Source: Peltaster fructicola (Eukaryota; Ascomycota; Dothideomycetes). Taken from it: a DNA stretch of 64,000 nucleotides. Positions 10,693 through 21,219 of this stretch are shown piece after piece. The position numbers and the translations under genes were made by a program. Position 1 is the stretch's first letter, and each line of letters begins with the position of its first letter. Below the pieces are notes generated by a model, which did not search any database, was not told the DNA's origin, and worked only from the letters and a program-made list of their open reading frames with translations. The stretch is from assembly GCA_001592805.2 (NCBI GenBank), contig CP051141.1:1674001-1738000 (forward strand). The letters are read 5' to 3'.

Positions 10693-11886
10693 ATGCCGTC
10701 TCCCATCGAACAGAGCCTGTCAGCTCTCCTACCAACGACGAATCTGCTCCCTGCATTACTCGTGTCCACAGCCTCAGCACTTCTTGCACAATCCAAGCAG
10801 GCAGCACCAAAGTTGAAAACCGAGGAAGAAATCGCGCGCACATACACCTGCTGTCACATTGCTTGCGAACGCCTCACGAACAAGCTCGCCCTCGACATTG
10901 GCAAGATCAATCCGCCCTGTGGGCCGCGAGTGTACAAGAAACTGTACGGATATCTTGATGGAGTGTTGGCCACAGGAAGATTATCACAGCCTGCTACGCC
11001 TAGCACGAGAAGAGTCGTCGATGTTGTCAAGCCAAGCACACCTGCATCCGCTGTGACAAAGGAGAAGAGAGCTGGGCGGCCTAGTCAAACCCCAACACTA
11101 TCTGCAAAGAGGAAGCGGCAGGGGGAACTCACTGAGCAGGTGACTGTGCCTGCAGACATGGCACAGCTCAGCCAGCACCTATGCCGGAGTATGAAGCTAC
11201 CCGAAGCTACGCCACACATGTATGCTGGTCTGGAGTCAGCATGGCCAAGTCTAAGCATTGAGGAAGTGCCAGAGGACACAGTGACAACAAGCAAACGACA
11301 ACGCAAGCTCTCGGCAAAGGCAGAAGCACTCCAAGTGAAGAGCACAAAGCTTACAGTCGATACTGGCAAGGTCCCGCTGCTGGTAGTTGCTATGTTCCAC
11401 AGCACTATCACCCAATTGCGAGATGCAGAAGTGACTACAGACGAGGCAGAGGACATCTTTGGAGAAGTTCTCTCGTTCTTGCGTGACAAGGATGAAGAGC
11501 TTGCAGAAGCAGTCTACGATGACAACTACGCAGAGATTGCGGCTTCAATAGCAACGCTGAGCGATAGCTTGCAAAGTCTACCTTTTTGGCAGACCTGGTT
11601 CGACAATATCCCACAGTTGAGCAATAATATCATCGAGGAGAATGCGGACGACCACGACGACGATACCTTGATCCCACGGGCAAAGCCATACAAGACCCCT
11701 CTAAGACGGAGGGAGAAGCACGCACAAGGGGATAGTGAAATACCTGGACCAGCTGGATTGTTGCCTGGCCTGGGCACAATGTTCCAGCCTGCTGTCGACT
11801 GGCTCAGCGATGAGCGCAGAGCAGACTACGCAAAGTGGCAACGAGGCATTCTGCAAGAAATAGCTGCAATTGAGCAAGAGGCTTGA
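10693..11886 (+). CDS. ORC6: Origin recognition complex subunit 6
   Basis: Smallest ORC subunit, needed for licensing of replication origins in the nucleus. Intronless, 397 codons, start MPSPIEQSLSALLP. The N-terminal cyclin-box-like TFIIB-type fold is visible: YTCCHIACERLTNKLALD followed by PPCGPRVYKKLYGYLD, the most diagnostic ORC6 stretch. The middle is basic and SP/TP-rich (candidate CDK sites), the second half carries another helical repeat (VPLLVVAMFHSTITQLRD, EVLSFLRDKDEELAEAVYDD) and the C-terminal end has the helix DWLSDERRADYAKWQRGILQ. Diverges from MAP1; two ACGCGT boxes precede it. Assignment is firm from the PRVYKKLY block and overall order. Confidence 0.92.
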   Translation: MPSPIEQSLSALLPTTNLLPALLVSTASALLAQSKQAAPKLKTEEEIARTYTCCHIACERLTNKLALDIGKINPPCGPRVYKKLYGYLDGVLATGRLSQPATPSTRRVVDVVKPSTPASAVTKEKRAGRPSQTPTLSAKRKRQGELTEQVTVPADMAQLSQHLCRSMKLPEATPHMYAGLESAWPSLSIEEVPEDTVTTSKRQRKLSAKAEALQVKSTKLTVDTGKVPLLVVAMFHSTITQLRDAEVTTDEAEDIFGEVLSFLRDKDEELAEAVYDDNYAEIAASIATLSDSLQSLPFWQTWFDNIPQLSNNIIEENADDHDDDTLIPRAKPYKTPLRRREKHAQGDSEIPGPAGLLPGLGTMFQPAVDWLSDERRADYAKWQRGILQEIAAIEQEA

Positions 11887-12022
11887 CGCCCTTGTTGGTT
11901 GATTTGGTTCTCCATGCGTCCATCATCTCCTGGTGACCTTTGATGCTGGTCGCCTTGTTATACCACTCGTATTCCATCCCTATGCATGATATCGTACGCC
12001 GTAAAATGCGTTGTGCTTCAGT

Positions 12023-13775
12023 TTAGACTGTGCCAGCAATGCTGAGCTCGCGAATTTGACCGAGCACGTCCTCAACACGAGCATCAAGCTCTCCACTTGC
12101 ATATTGATCGCGTGTGGATGCATCGAGATATCTGCCATGGTTAGCCAGGAGCTTACATGCTTAAAAAGTTAACATACTGCTGTACTTGTGCCATTCGACT
12201 GTATGCCTCTGCACAGAAGCGCAGCTGAATCTTTACAAGAGCTTCGAAGGACGGATCAAGATATGGAACCCTAATAAAGAAATCAATCTCAACCTTAATG
12301 AACGTATCAGAACCCATACCTCAAGTCGATGAGTTGTGGTAGCTCAGTGCTTAGCTGTTCGTTGAGTTGATCGTATGCTTGCTTAGCCTGTGACAAAGTA
12401 TCAGCCTCCTTTCTCATGATGTCTTCTTTCACTGGTTGCAGGATCTTCTCGAGCTCAGCAGGATTGAAGAACGGTGCGGAGCCAGTGAAAGATCGTGCGA
12501 GTGAAGAAGAGATCGAGGAGTGTTTCGAAGATACGTCTGATCGACAGGAAGTAGAACTCTTGCGGGGAGAAGCATGCATGGACGCGCGCTTTGCTGGGCT
12601 CGTGTTGAACTCCAATTGTTTGAGAGCCTCTAGATGATGATCCACGATGACGTCCAGACGAGCACTGCGCGAGAGCGTTGGCTTCTGCGGTGTTGAGCTA
12701 GGAGCGGCGCCTCTGAGGCCGGGACGTATGCTTGGCGAGTCTTCTGATGTCGGAGCCCCACCTGTGAAGAAGCTGGATGTCGTTGGCATCTTCGGAGTAG
12801 GAGGAAGTGGTTGAGAGATGCTTCTGTCGGCACTAGAATGCTTTGGCAACGATGTAACATTGTGCTTGTTGGTTGGCGCGGTGAAGGTGGAATGCGTGAT
12901 CGCTCGTCGGAATCGTCCTCGCTTGGCCAGGAGTGGTAGATCGGCAGAACGTTTGGATGGGTTGCTCAAAAAGTCATCAACACTCACCATTTCGAGTTCC
13001 TTCTCAGTACGTGGCAGCTTCGATGCGTCTTTGTCGGGCTTCTCAGTCAGCTTCTTGACCTTCGAACGGAGCGCATCGTAGTCGAGCATCTTGTGGTTGC
13101 GCTTCTTGATGCCTGTCTCCCTGTCAGTACTCAATCACGCCGTGGCAATCAGCTCCTTACACTCGTTGATGTCTGGGAAGTACGCGCAGAAGCGATTAAT
13201 TGGCTCCAGCACGGTCGTTCTGTACACAAAATCCATGAGCTTGTTATACTCGCCGAATTGTGAAGCGATCTTTGCGATATGGGTATGCTTCCTGCCTTGG
13301 TTCATTTGCCACTCAATGAAGCGCAATTCTGCGACGTCGACGGCGCCCTCCTCTTCCGAATAGACATACTTGTGCAAATGCGCGGGTACACACCTGTATG
13401 GACCATCGAGGGCCTTGATCGTCTCTGCATCGAGATCTTCCACTGCCTGCTTGTAGCTTCTGCTGACGCCGTCGCGAGCACCACTGTCGCCATAGAATGC
13501 GTCGATTGTCTCTGCGATGCGCATCTGTGAGGCGGTCATGGCGCGCAGCGAATCGAGGTAGCCCTTGGCTTCTTTCTGGAGTCGTAACGAGGCAGATTCT
13601 AGTGTGCGGAAGCGGCGTTCTTCGACTTCATATTCCCGGTCAGAGGTCTTCTCGACATGACCTGTCTTCATCATCACCTGCGTCGTGGCGCGGCCGACCT
13701 GGGACTGTCAGTGCTGCTCAGCGTAGGTGGCCATTGCGCAGGTCCTACATTCTTCTTGAAGCCGGACCACGACAT
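12023..13775 (-). CDS. RVS161: BAR-domain amphiphysin-like protein Rvs161/Hob3
   Basis: Membrane-curving BAR protein acting in endocytosis and actin polarity, usually as a dimer with Rvs167. Fully spliced exons are 13749..13775, 13394..13698, 13161..13219, 12988..13112, 12320..12387, 12178..12270 and 12023..12131: 261 codons, matching the family length. The product runs MSWSGFKKNVGRATTQ, MMKTGHVEKT, QKEAKGYLDSLRAM, IKALDGPYRTTVLEPINRF, INECIKKRNHK, KELEMAKQAYDQL, LPQLIDLRVPYLDPSFEAL, QVQQYLDAS, ending ELSIAGTV. Introns of 46-50 nt sit at 13699..13748, 13113..13160, 12271..12319 and 12132..12177. Two further segments, 13220..13393 and 12388..12987, have proper splice borders but are in frame and stop-free, so an unspliced 519-residue form is also possible; see separate entries. 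Confidence 0.93.
12388..12987 (-). other. In-frame, stop-free 600-nt intron (exitron-like) in RVS161
   Basis: Starts with canonical GTGAGT immediately after ..KELEM and ends TTGTCACAG before AKQAYDQL; GCTGAT, a good branch site, lies about 14 nt before the AG. It is more than ten times the usual intron length here, exactly 200 codons, with no stop. The retained peptide is Ser/Pro/Lys-rich with several S/T-P-x-K/R motifs (SPAKRAS, SPRKSS) and a final helix-like part (PAELEKILQPVKEDIM). Intron, exitron or lineage-specific insert cannot be separated by eye. Confidence 0.6.
13220..13393 (-). other. In-frame, stop-free intron (exitron-like) in RVS161, 174 nt
   Basis: Starts GTGTGTACC after codon ..TACAG and ends TGTGTACAG. 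Removing it joins DGPYR directly to TTVLEPINRF as in other Rvs161 proteins. Length is 58 codons with no stop, so retention would insert a charged segment (EWQMNQGRKHTHIAKI.. ) into the BAR domain. Both borders share the pentamer TACAG. Confidence 0.6.
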
Positions 13776-14102
13776 CGTGGGAGGTGGGTAGTGTTGCCAG
13801 AAACGAGAATGAAGTGAGATGCGCAAAGAACGATAAGGTGAAGCAAATGTTGGAGGTGAGAACTGAGGAGAGGTGGTAGTTGTGGTGATGGGCTGTGCTG
13901 CTTTTGAAGTTGAGGTCATACGTAATGTAGCGCGGGCGTTGTGTGCAGCCTAAGGCCAACATCTTCTTCAATGCTTCTCTTTTCATTACTACATCATGGT
14001 TGTGATATACTACCACTGAATGCCCTGTTGAAAGGCTATGTCTTCTGTGTACCGTCCCTGATGCATCCGTTGAACTCCATCAATTCGCCATAACAACGTG
14101 CA
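13776..14102. other. Intergenic, RVS161 promoter / SER3 3' flank
   Basis: No gene seen. Read on the minus strand, the 100 nt before the RVS161 ATG are pyrimidine-rich, a usual fungal leader. Confidence 0.5.
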
Positions 14103-15548
14103 CTAATAAAGCACTCTCGTTCGTATCCTGCTTCCCAGGTCTTCGAGATTCTGGTATAGAGCTCTGATCTGAGTGACGTTGACATCAGAGATATCTGCCA
14201 TAAGGTATGCAACCTCGCCTCTCGAGTCTGTCATCTGCTTGTCGACGTTGTGATCTGCGATGATCTCGTTGACCTTTCGCAGCACACCGGGCACGTTCTT
14301 GTGGATGAAGATGACACGTGCATGGTTGACTTCGTCGTGAGTGAGCTGTCGCAGGGAGACCTCTGGCATGTTGACTGCGCCAGATGTGATGCCATAGTTG
14401 ACGTAGCTCACCAATGCGTGGGCAACCTCGATACCAATTGCGCTTTGTGCCTCTTCGGTGGATCCTCCGATGTGTGGTGTGAGGATGAGGTTGTTCAGCT
14501 TTCCAAGCTCTTCTGACCATTCATTGAGTTCGTTCGAGAAAGTAGCACCATTGGCTCCCGGCTCATGTGGATACACATCGATCGCTGCTCCTGCAAGGTG
14601 GCTGGTCTGCATGGCTTTGATCAAAGCAGGGATGTTAACCACACTGCCTCTAGATGCATTGAGCAGATATGAGCCCTTCTTCATCTGCGAGAATTCCTTC
14701 TCTCCGATCATGCTCTTGGTCTCTGGGATCTCTGGCACATGTAGCGTGACGAAGTCTGCTGTGCTCAGCAGCTGCGCAAGTGTTGGTACCTGTGTTGCTG
14801 TGCCGAGTGCCATCAGGTTAAGGACATCATAGTAGATCACTCGCATTCCCATAGCTTCCGCAAGCACAGACAGCTGACTGCCAACGTGTCCATAGCCAAC
14901 AATTCCTAGCGTCTTGCCTCTGACCTCCCAGCAGCCAGATGAGACCTTGTTCCAAATGCCTTGATGTAGCTCATTGCTTCTGTCGCCAAGCTGTCTTGCC
15001 AGAGCAATGATTTCGCCAATCATTAGCTCAGCCACTGATCGCGAGTTTGAGAACGGAGAGTTGAACACGCAGATACCATTGGCGGCGGCAGCCTGGAGGT
15101 CGACTTGGTTCGTGCCTATGCAGAAGCAGCCAACAACGATCAGGTTCTTCGCAGCTTGGAGTACCTTGGCTGTGAGCTTAGTCTTGGACCGAATACCAAT
15201 GACTTGCACGTCGCGTATCTTCTCAATCAGTTGATCTTCAGGCAAGGAGCTCTTGATGGCCTCTACTTGGTATCCTTGCTCTTTCAGAATTGTCTGGCCA
15301 GTAATGTTGATGTTCTCCAACAGAAGTACCTTGATGTCCTGTGTCTGGAAGGGCTTCAATTGCTTGGATGCTCCCTGTCGTGCGCCGAAGCTGCCAGGAC
15401 GGAAGGATGTGTTGGGACTGCCATGATGAAAGGTCGCGCTAGGGCTTCCAGTGAGAGAGTTCGACACTCTTCGAGCGAGCTCGTCTACCTCTGCATTGAC
15501 GTCGCCATTGCCGTTAGACACTGGGATGTTCACAGCTGCCGAAGGCAT
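14103..15548 (-). CDS. D-3-phosphoglycerate dehydrogenase
   Basis: First enzyme of serine synthesis from glycolysis: NAD-dependent oxidation of 3-phosphoglycerate to phosphohydroxypyruvate (yeast SER3/SER33 class), cytosolic. Intronless, 481 codons from ATG 15548 (MPSAAVNIPVSNGNG); the frame is open further upstream without family resemblance. A 65-residue variable N-terminus precedes the substrate domain (KVLLLENINITGQTILKEQGY), Rossmann NAD motif GIVGYGHVGSQL, catalytic Arg/Glu/His blocks (NASRGSVV, AIDVYPHEP, LTPHIGGSTEEAQ) and a C-terminal ACT domain (NVPGVLRKVNEIIADHNV, GEVAYLMADIS) that typically gives serine feedback inhibition. Whether it equals SER3 or SER33 is not decidable; filamentous fungi usually have one copy. 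Confidence 0.95.
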   Translation of the reverse strand: MPSAAVNIPVSNGNGDVNAEVDELARRVSNSLTGSPSATFHHGSPNTSFRPGSFGARQGASKQLKPFQTQDIKVLLLENINITGQTILKEQGYQVEAIKSSLPEDQLIEKIRDVQVIGIRSKTKLTAKVLQAAKNLIVVGCFCIGTNQVDLQAAAANGICVFNSPFSNSRSVAELMIGEIIALARQLGDRSNELHQGIWNKVSSGCWEVRGKTLGIVGYGHVGSQLSVLAEAMGMRVIYYDVLNLMALGTATQVPTLAQLLSTADFVTLHVPEIPETKSMIGEKEFSQMKKGSYLLNASRGSVVNIPALIKAMQTSHLAGAAIDVYPHEPGANGATFSNELNEWSEELGKLNNLILTPHIGGSTEEAQSAIGIEVAHALVSYVNYGITSGAVNMPEVSLRQLTHDEVNHARVIFIHKNVPGVLRKVNEIIADHNVDKQMTDSRGEVAYLMADISDVNVTQIRALYQNLEDLGSRIRTRVLY

Positions 15549-17008
15549 AACGCTGAATTTACAAGGACAGGATGTGCTTGCAGGTTTGAAGTTTGGAGAA
15601 GGTGAATAAACGAAACAGGAGCTTGTAGAAGAAGAGGCGTGCCCTATGTCCTGAACAGTCACCTTCACAAAAATTGTCCCTCGTTCTTGCTGGTCCCGCT
15701 TGACGCCATCCGATGACGGCGTCACGCCAAGTAGAAACTTGACCTCACTTTGCACGCTTCAAAGTTGCTTCACATTTGCAATGGCTGCAGCCTTGCGATT
15801 TCGGTTCCTGCAAGCTGTCAGGATACCATACGTTTCCTCGATGCCATTGCGACAGCGAGTGTGGCCAATATAGATCAGATGACTACCCGAAAATGTGATG
15901 AGAGGAACGCGTAGAGTCTCGTCATTAGAAGTGTTTAGTGTATACGGTAAGCTGCCTTCGACAGGTGTGCTACCATCACTTCTCTGTCAGACGGCTACAG
16001 CATATTGAGACAGTACCAAGCAGCATTGCGCACAGGTCAAGGATGTGCAGCACATCCACGTACGCCCGGATGAATATCGACACGCATGGTTCAGCTGCCA
16101 CCCTTCCTGTGGTCGACCTTGAGTCAACAGACGACCTGCATTTCTCCCGTATCTTCGTCTATGTATGTACAATCCCATATAACGTTTCCAGCTATCCAGA
16201 GGCGTATTCAAGGCTCGAAGAAGCCAGAACGGTGCTGCCGAACGGCGCGATATCATGTGTCTGGTCGCTGTGTTGCTGAATCATGCTGAAGCAATGTCAT
16301 GCTGTGACATGTTCTGGTCTGAGGAGAGTTCATGCACAACAAACTAGTGATTAGTCATCTCTTACCCAAGTCCACTCGATACTCCTGCGTCCCTCACGTA
16401 GGCGCGTCAGCCAGACCATGTGGCCCTTGGAAAAGCATTGCTTGGCACCAAGGCTGAGAAAACGCAGGTGAGATGTATGGACGATGTTGTAAGTCACTGC
16501 GATCAAATCCGTTCAGCCCAACTTGCGGCTTGGCGTTGTGACGTTTGAACCCTGCCTTATCGAGCTCTTACTCATGGCTTGTAATGCTCGAAACACCACA
16601 TCCTCTTCCTCACTAATGCGAACAAACGAATCACGATCGCTAGAATCTGGCAGGACGCGATAGGCACGTCAGCGAGCATCACACTATCGCCCTTGACACC
16701 CCGTAAGCCCACAGCGCTTTCCTACCGACCACGCGAATGATGTGCCTTTGAGCGCATTTGAGGTCACCGCACAAGAGCCTGGGAATGGCAGACTCATCTG
16801 GAGACACGCTACAAACTATCTAGATATCACACATGCGGTTGTCGCGCACATACGCACATTGGGCACAAATCGCGATTGACGCAGAGCCGTGTCCTTTCAC
16901 GCCTGGGCTGGCCACTCCTGCTGGAGTGAATGACAGACATAAAGCTCCTCCACATCCATAGACTATACGACTACACACTCCATCTCTTATCCTCAAACTT
17001 GCGCCGAG
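15549..17008. other. 1.46-kb divergent spacer between PGDH and HSF1
   Basis: Several short open frames but none with family resemblance or coding-like composition. Probably the long promoter and leader of HSF1 plus the PGDH promoter. One ACGCGT at 15907..15912; I could not find a convincing GAA/TTC heat-shock element by eye. Confidence 0.5.
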
Positions 17009-19184
17009 ATGCAATCCTCCAGCTCCGCCAATCGCAAACGGCCAGCGCCAGGGACGACACCAATGACACAGCAACCTCTCGACACATCAGCCTACGACTT
17101 CACACAGGTACCGACTGACTTTAGTAACTACGACTTCTCGACCGACAGCTTCACGCAGCCGGATGTCACATATGCCGACACTTCATACAACGATTCGAAT
17201 GCCTTTGCATCCGGTCTCAACAATAACAACACGCAATATCCTGCATTCAGCAGCAACATAGCAGCTCAGCCAACTTCAACAGAGCTAGTTCGACGGACGC
17301 GCAATCAGCAGCTTGCTGCGCGCAATGGACAGCAAGAGCAATGGAGCGAATATCCAGCATCAGGACAAACAGACGATGAGGATGAGCAAGAGCTGGAACG
17401 AAAGATTGCTTCGGCCAAGCGAGACGCGCAGGGCAAGAGGAAACAAATCCCGCCGTTCGTGCAGAAGCTCAGCAGGTATGGCTAGCAATACGACGTCGTA
17501 AGCTCAATACTGACCATGGACAGTTTCCTTGACAGCGGCAACACAGACCTGATCAGATGGTCAGACGACGGCAGGTCTTTCATTGTTATTGACGAAGACG
17601 AGTTCGCGCGAACACTAATACCCGAGCTGTTCAAGCACAATAACTATGCATCCTTCGTGCGGCAGCTCAACATGTACGGCTTTCACAAGACAGTGAACAT
17701 TACCGATGGCTCGCTACGGCAGTCCGAGAAAGCCCGCAAGGGCGTCAAACCTCCCAGCATGTACTCACATCCATATTTCCGGCGGAATCGACCTGACTTG
17801 CTATGGCTGATTCAAAAGCCATCCACGAAAGCTAGCGCCAAGCGGAAGCGCGATGGCACAACCAAAGGAGAGTTTGACAGTGACGAAGAACGACAAGGTT
17901 CTCCTGGCCCAGAGACGAAGCCACTCGCCGAGCTCAACCGAACTGTCTCACAAGACCTGGTCACTATGCCCAAGAGCGAGCTGGCTCATGTGCGTAGAGA
18001 GCTTATTGAGCTCCGGCGATCGCAGAAGTATATCCGCGATGTCATCGAAGGTCTGAAGAAGCAGAACGACCAGTTCTATCGGCAAGCAACACAATTCCAG
18101 GACTTGCATCAGCGACATGAGAACTCGATTAATGCCATCTTGACGTTCCTTGCCACGTTCTACAATCGCTCACTGGACGGCCACGCTGGACAGAATCTTG
18201 TCAACATGTTCACAAATGCTACACAACAAGCTCAGCCTCAAGGCAGTGTCGTGGAGGACCTCAACGACACATCTCCAGACACGAACACTACAGTACAGAG
18301 GTATAGAAAACCTCCTCTGCTCTTGCCTCCTCCTGCGAGTGCTAGCGTGCCACAAACTGGATCAGTCCGTGCAACCCCAGCACGATCAAGTGTCAGTCCT
18401 CTGCCTCAGAATGATACAGCAGATCGCGCGACGACGGCAAGTCCCTTGGTTAAGAACGAGACTTTGACGCCAAGTATGCAGAATCTTCCTGAGAACGACC
18501 AGATGATGAGCCTGATAAACACTGTGAATGCCAACTCGCCAGGCTCAACGACACCGAATCTGGACTTCTCCGCAGCACTTAATCACTACCAGAACGCCAA
18601 CGGTAATGCTCCTCTGACGACTCAGCAGCGCAACGACGTACTCTCGATGATGGCCAACCAACAGAACAATGGTGGGAACAATGCACTGATTTCACCGACG
18701 CCGCCATCCATGCCGGACCTCAACCAATTCAAAGAGACTCAGCAGCAGCTCGAGATGCTTCAGAACATGCAGAAAGCACAGGACGAGAAGGTGCAGGAGC
18801 TTAATCGGCGTCTGCAGCCACTCAGCCCTACTGGTGCCATCCCGGGCGTTGGCCCAGACACTGAAGGTGCACAATACTTCGATCCTACTGGAGCACCAGG
18901 CGACTTCGATCCAAACTCCTTCCTTAACTTCGACGGCGATGGAGACGTCGACTTCAATTGTCGACACCACAGGCACAGACAACGGCGACGCGCCCTGGGA
19001 CTTCGGTAGCGATCCTGCCGGTGAGATGTTTCAGAACAACACTACACAGGATGATTCACATCTTGCCCCGCCGTTCTCGCACAACAGCAATGGACACAGC
19101 AGGGTGGAAAGCCTTGATAGCGCAGCCACAAGTCCTGCTGCTGATGAGCCTGGTACACCGAACAAACGGCAGCGACGATCCTAG
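17009..19184 (+). CDS. HSF1: Heat shock transcription factor HSF1
   Basis: Nuclear trimeric activator of chaperone genes. Exons 17009..17475 and 17524..19184; the 48-nt intron (GTATGG..GGACAG) interrupts the DNA-binding domain exactly after KLS, giving [19 protein letters not shown]. Domain: [50 protein letters not shown] (residues about 145-255). Next a basic linker (KRKRDG), a heptad trimerisation coil (about 310-370) and a Gln/Asn-rich activation region with a second heptad patch ([18 protein letters not shown]). Oddity: the frame must change near 18955-18962, from GDGDVDFN to [16 protein letters not shown], equal to one surplus base; downstream residues to KRQRRS are plainly HSF-like tail. 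No normal intron restores it. Sequencing error, or a real change that would truncate the tail in 17 unrelated residues. Confidence 0.92.
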
Positions 19185-19297
19185 ATTGTGATTGCACAAA
19201 TGAACTTATGACAGCATTGCGAACGTGTGCAAGTGTGCAAAACATAAAATAGCAGATCATGATTGTAATGACCACTGTATAGCACAATATGTCCGAC

Positions 19298-20865
19298 CTA
19301 TCTTGGCTGCATAGCTGGAAAGTACCGTGGACCTGCATAACCAGTAGCAACGATGCTCTGAATGTCGACGTTATCGTTATACGAGGCGCCCTTGAGGTTC
19401 AGTAGAATAAACCGGCCACTGACAGGCGTTCTGAAATTGATCGCGACTCTGTTGCCCTCTGCACCGATACAGAAGCTGGCGAAGTGTATGGCCGGATCGT
19501 CACTTGGAGTATGTCCTTCTTTAGGAGCTTCTTTTCTAGCATGCTGAGTTCTACCCGTTGACATCCTGACTCTGTGGTGCTTGGAAGCCCAGGATCTAGC
19601 ACGTCGCCAGGCCGAATCCTGGATGGACGTCTCGACTCGGTGTCATAGCTGCTGCCAAATTGCGAAGTTGAGTCCACGAAGGCCGAGAAATCATCGACCA
19701 GTGGGAGTGCTCTGTTCAATCTCCGATCTCTCCAGCGTCGTCGCTGCGACAATTGCAGTCGACGGACTCGAAAGTCGATAACCTCCTGTGAGGTACTGTC
19801 CTCGGGTTCTATATCGCCATCGGTCGATGTTGTGTTATACGAGTTAGGACGGGCGCGACCCAGGCTTGTCTGCTGTGTTTCCACATGATCAGTGCTATAG
19901 CCAGATCGCTGTGCAGGTGGTGGTGAGTACAGCGCAAGCTCATCGGGCGACTCTGCGTGGTCTGTGATGCTCTCCGGTTCGGCTGTGTAAGGTGGCGGCT
20001 CGTGCTGCAGAGCATCTTCCACCTTGTCTGTATACTTCGTCAGGGCATCTAGAGTCATGCTGACATAGATGAGTCCTTCTTTGACACTACAGACGTGTTC
20101 AGCAGGTGCTTGAGGCCGTGTCTCACGACTTACGGTGCGTCAAAGCCATGTTCTGGTGCCACGACCATCAGTTGCGTCAGTGTGAAAGGTGTATCGTCTG
20201 CGTGTCGAATGATGATCGAAGCAGATCTTCTGTCCGAACTGTACACGCTCTTGTCGGTCTTCAGCACATTGCCTGGACCTAGATCGATATGTGGGGAACT
20301 GGGATCCGTATGCTGGCCTCCATCGCACGATATCAGGAACATCTTCAGACGTCCAGGCTCGACCTGGCCATGGTGCCCGTACAAGATCCGCCTAGACAGC
20401 ACATCTGGTTCTATCTTCCTTCTCTTGGTCAAGTGTTGTCGGAACTCATCGTAACCTCGACGTCGATCGCTCGAAAATGATGAGTCCTGCTGGCTTGAGC
20501 TTTCAGGACTCATGCTACGTTGTCGCCGGCGCGGCTGAGTGGTCGTCGTGACATCTCCATATGGGGACCTCGTCACGGGTTCGCCGCTTGCTGTGACAGC
20601 TGGCTCGTTATCGTAGAAGCGATGCAGGCGCGATTGACGTCGTCGAAACCAAGGTCTCTGGGCGCCTGTGGCTGGAGGCTGATCGTACTGTCCTTGCTAT
20701 GCGTGGTCAGTCAGCGCTGGTCTTTGAGTTCACGTATTATTGTCGGAGCTATAAGCAGTGACCATGCAAGGGAGTAGTGAGGTGCATGCACGAGTGGCTT
20801 TGTTGAAGATAACCTACTCTGGTGGCATAAATTGGACGTGGTCTGTTCGAAGGCCTGTCGGACAT
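19298..20865 (-). CDS. Conserved fungal protein of unknown function (CDGG / NVL..SVY motifs)
   Basis: I recognise the pattern as a conserved fungal protein but cannot name a function. Start ATG 20865 (MSDRPSNRPRPIYATR). Introns 20697..20817 (121 nt) and 20087..20133 (47 nt) are well supported; the second joins PEHGFDAP to VKEGLIYVSM. Features: Arg-rich N-terminus, a first folded block (EPGRLKMFLISCDGG, GNVLKTDKSVYSSDRR, IIIRHADDTPFTLTQL), a long acidic/Ser-rich linker, and a last block (AIHFASFCIG, VSGRFILLNL, DIQSIVATGYAGPRYFPA). The two blocks together suggest a split beta-sandwich, which is inference. The last frame change, about 19520-19590, is unresolved: an unusual intron or a one-base lesion is needed between VELSMLEKK and KEAPKEGHTPS. 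Convergent with HSF1. Confidence 0.7.
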
Positions 20866-21219
20866 GACTTTAGGGTGTCTGACAAGTGCTGTCAAGGTCG
20901 TGCTGATACATGAGCGTGGTGGTTGATGGTCAGGTAAGAGGAAGGCTCGCATTTGGACTGGGTTCACTGGCGCGGGGAGGTGTGACGCATTCTAGCTAAG
21001 GCTGGGCGCTAAGGTCGCTAATCTTAGCTGAGGCTTACGAGCCTAAATCTATGGGAGCATCAATATTTTGACCTCGCTATAGGATCATTCACTTCTGAGC
21101 ATTCAATTCACCTAGGGCAGACGTTAGCCTCACATTCGCTTGTACTAAAAGCCACTCACATACTCCTTTCCACAAGGCTCGCTATTTCGTACTCACAACC
21201 GACTCCGACGCTTCACGAC
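20866..21219. other. Divergent promoter, unknown gene / AOS1
   Basis: No coding signal; contains several copies of a loose GCTAAG-like word near 20990-21035. Must drive both flanking genes. Confidence 0.5.

Noticed and set aside
12307-13134. Reading the RVS161 segment as a separate 275-residue protein
   Set aside because: Both ends of this frame are plainly Rvs161 sequence, so it is part of that gene; only the middle is unusual.
15938-16289. Plus and minus frames of 60-113 codons in the PGDH/HSF1 spacer
   Set aside because: Overlapping frames on both strands with no motif; consistent with chance.
16480-16560. tRNA B-box-like words (GATCAAATCC, GTTTGAACCC)
   Set aside because: No A box or cloverleaf could be built around them.
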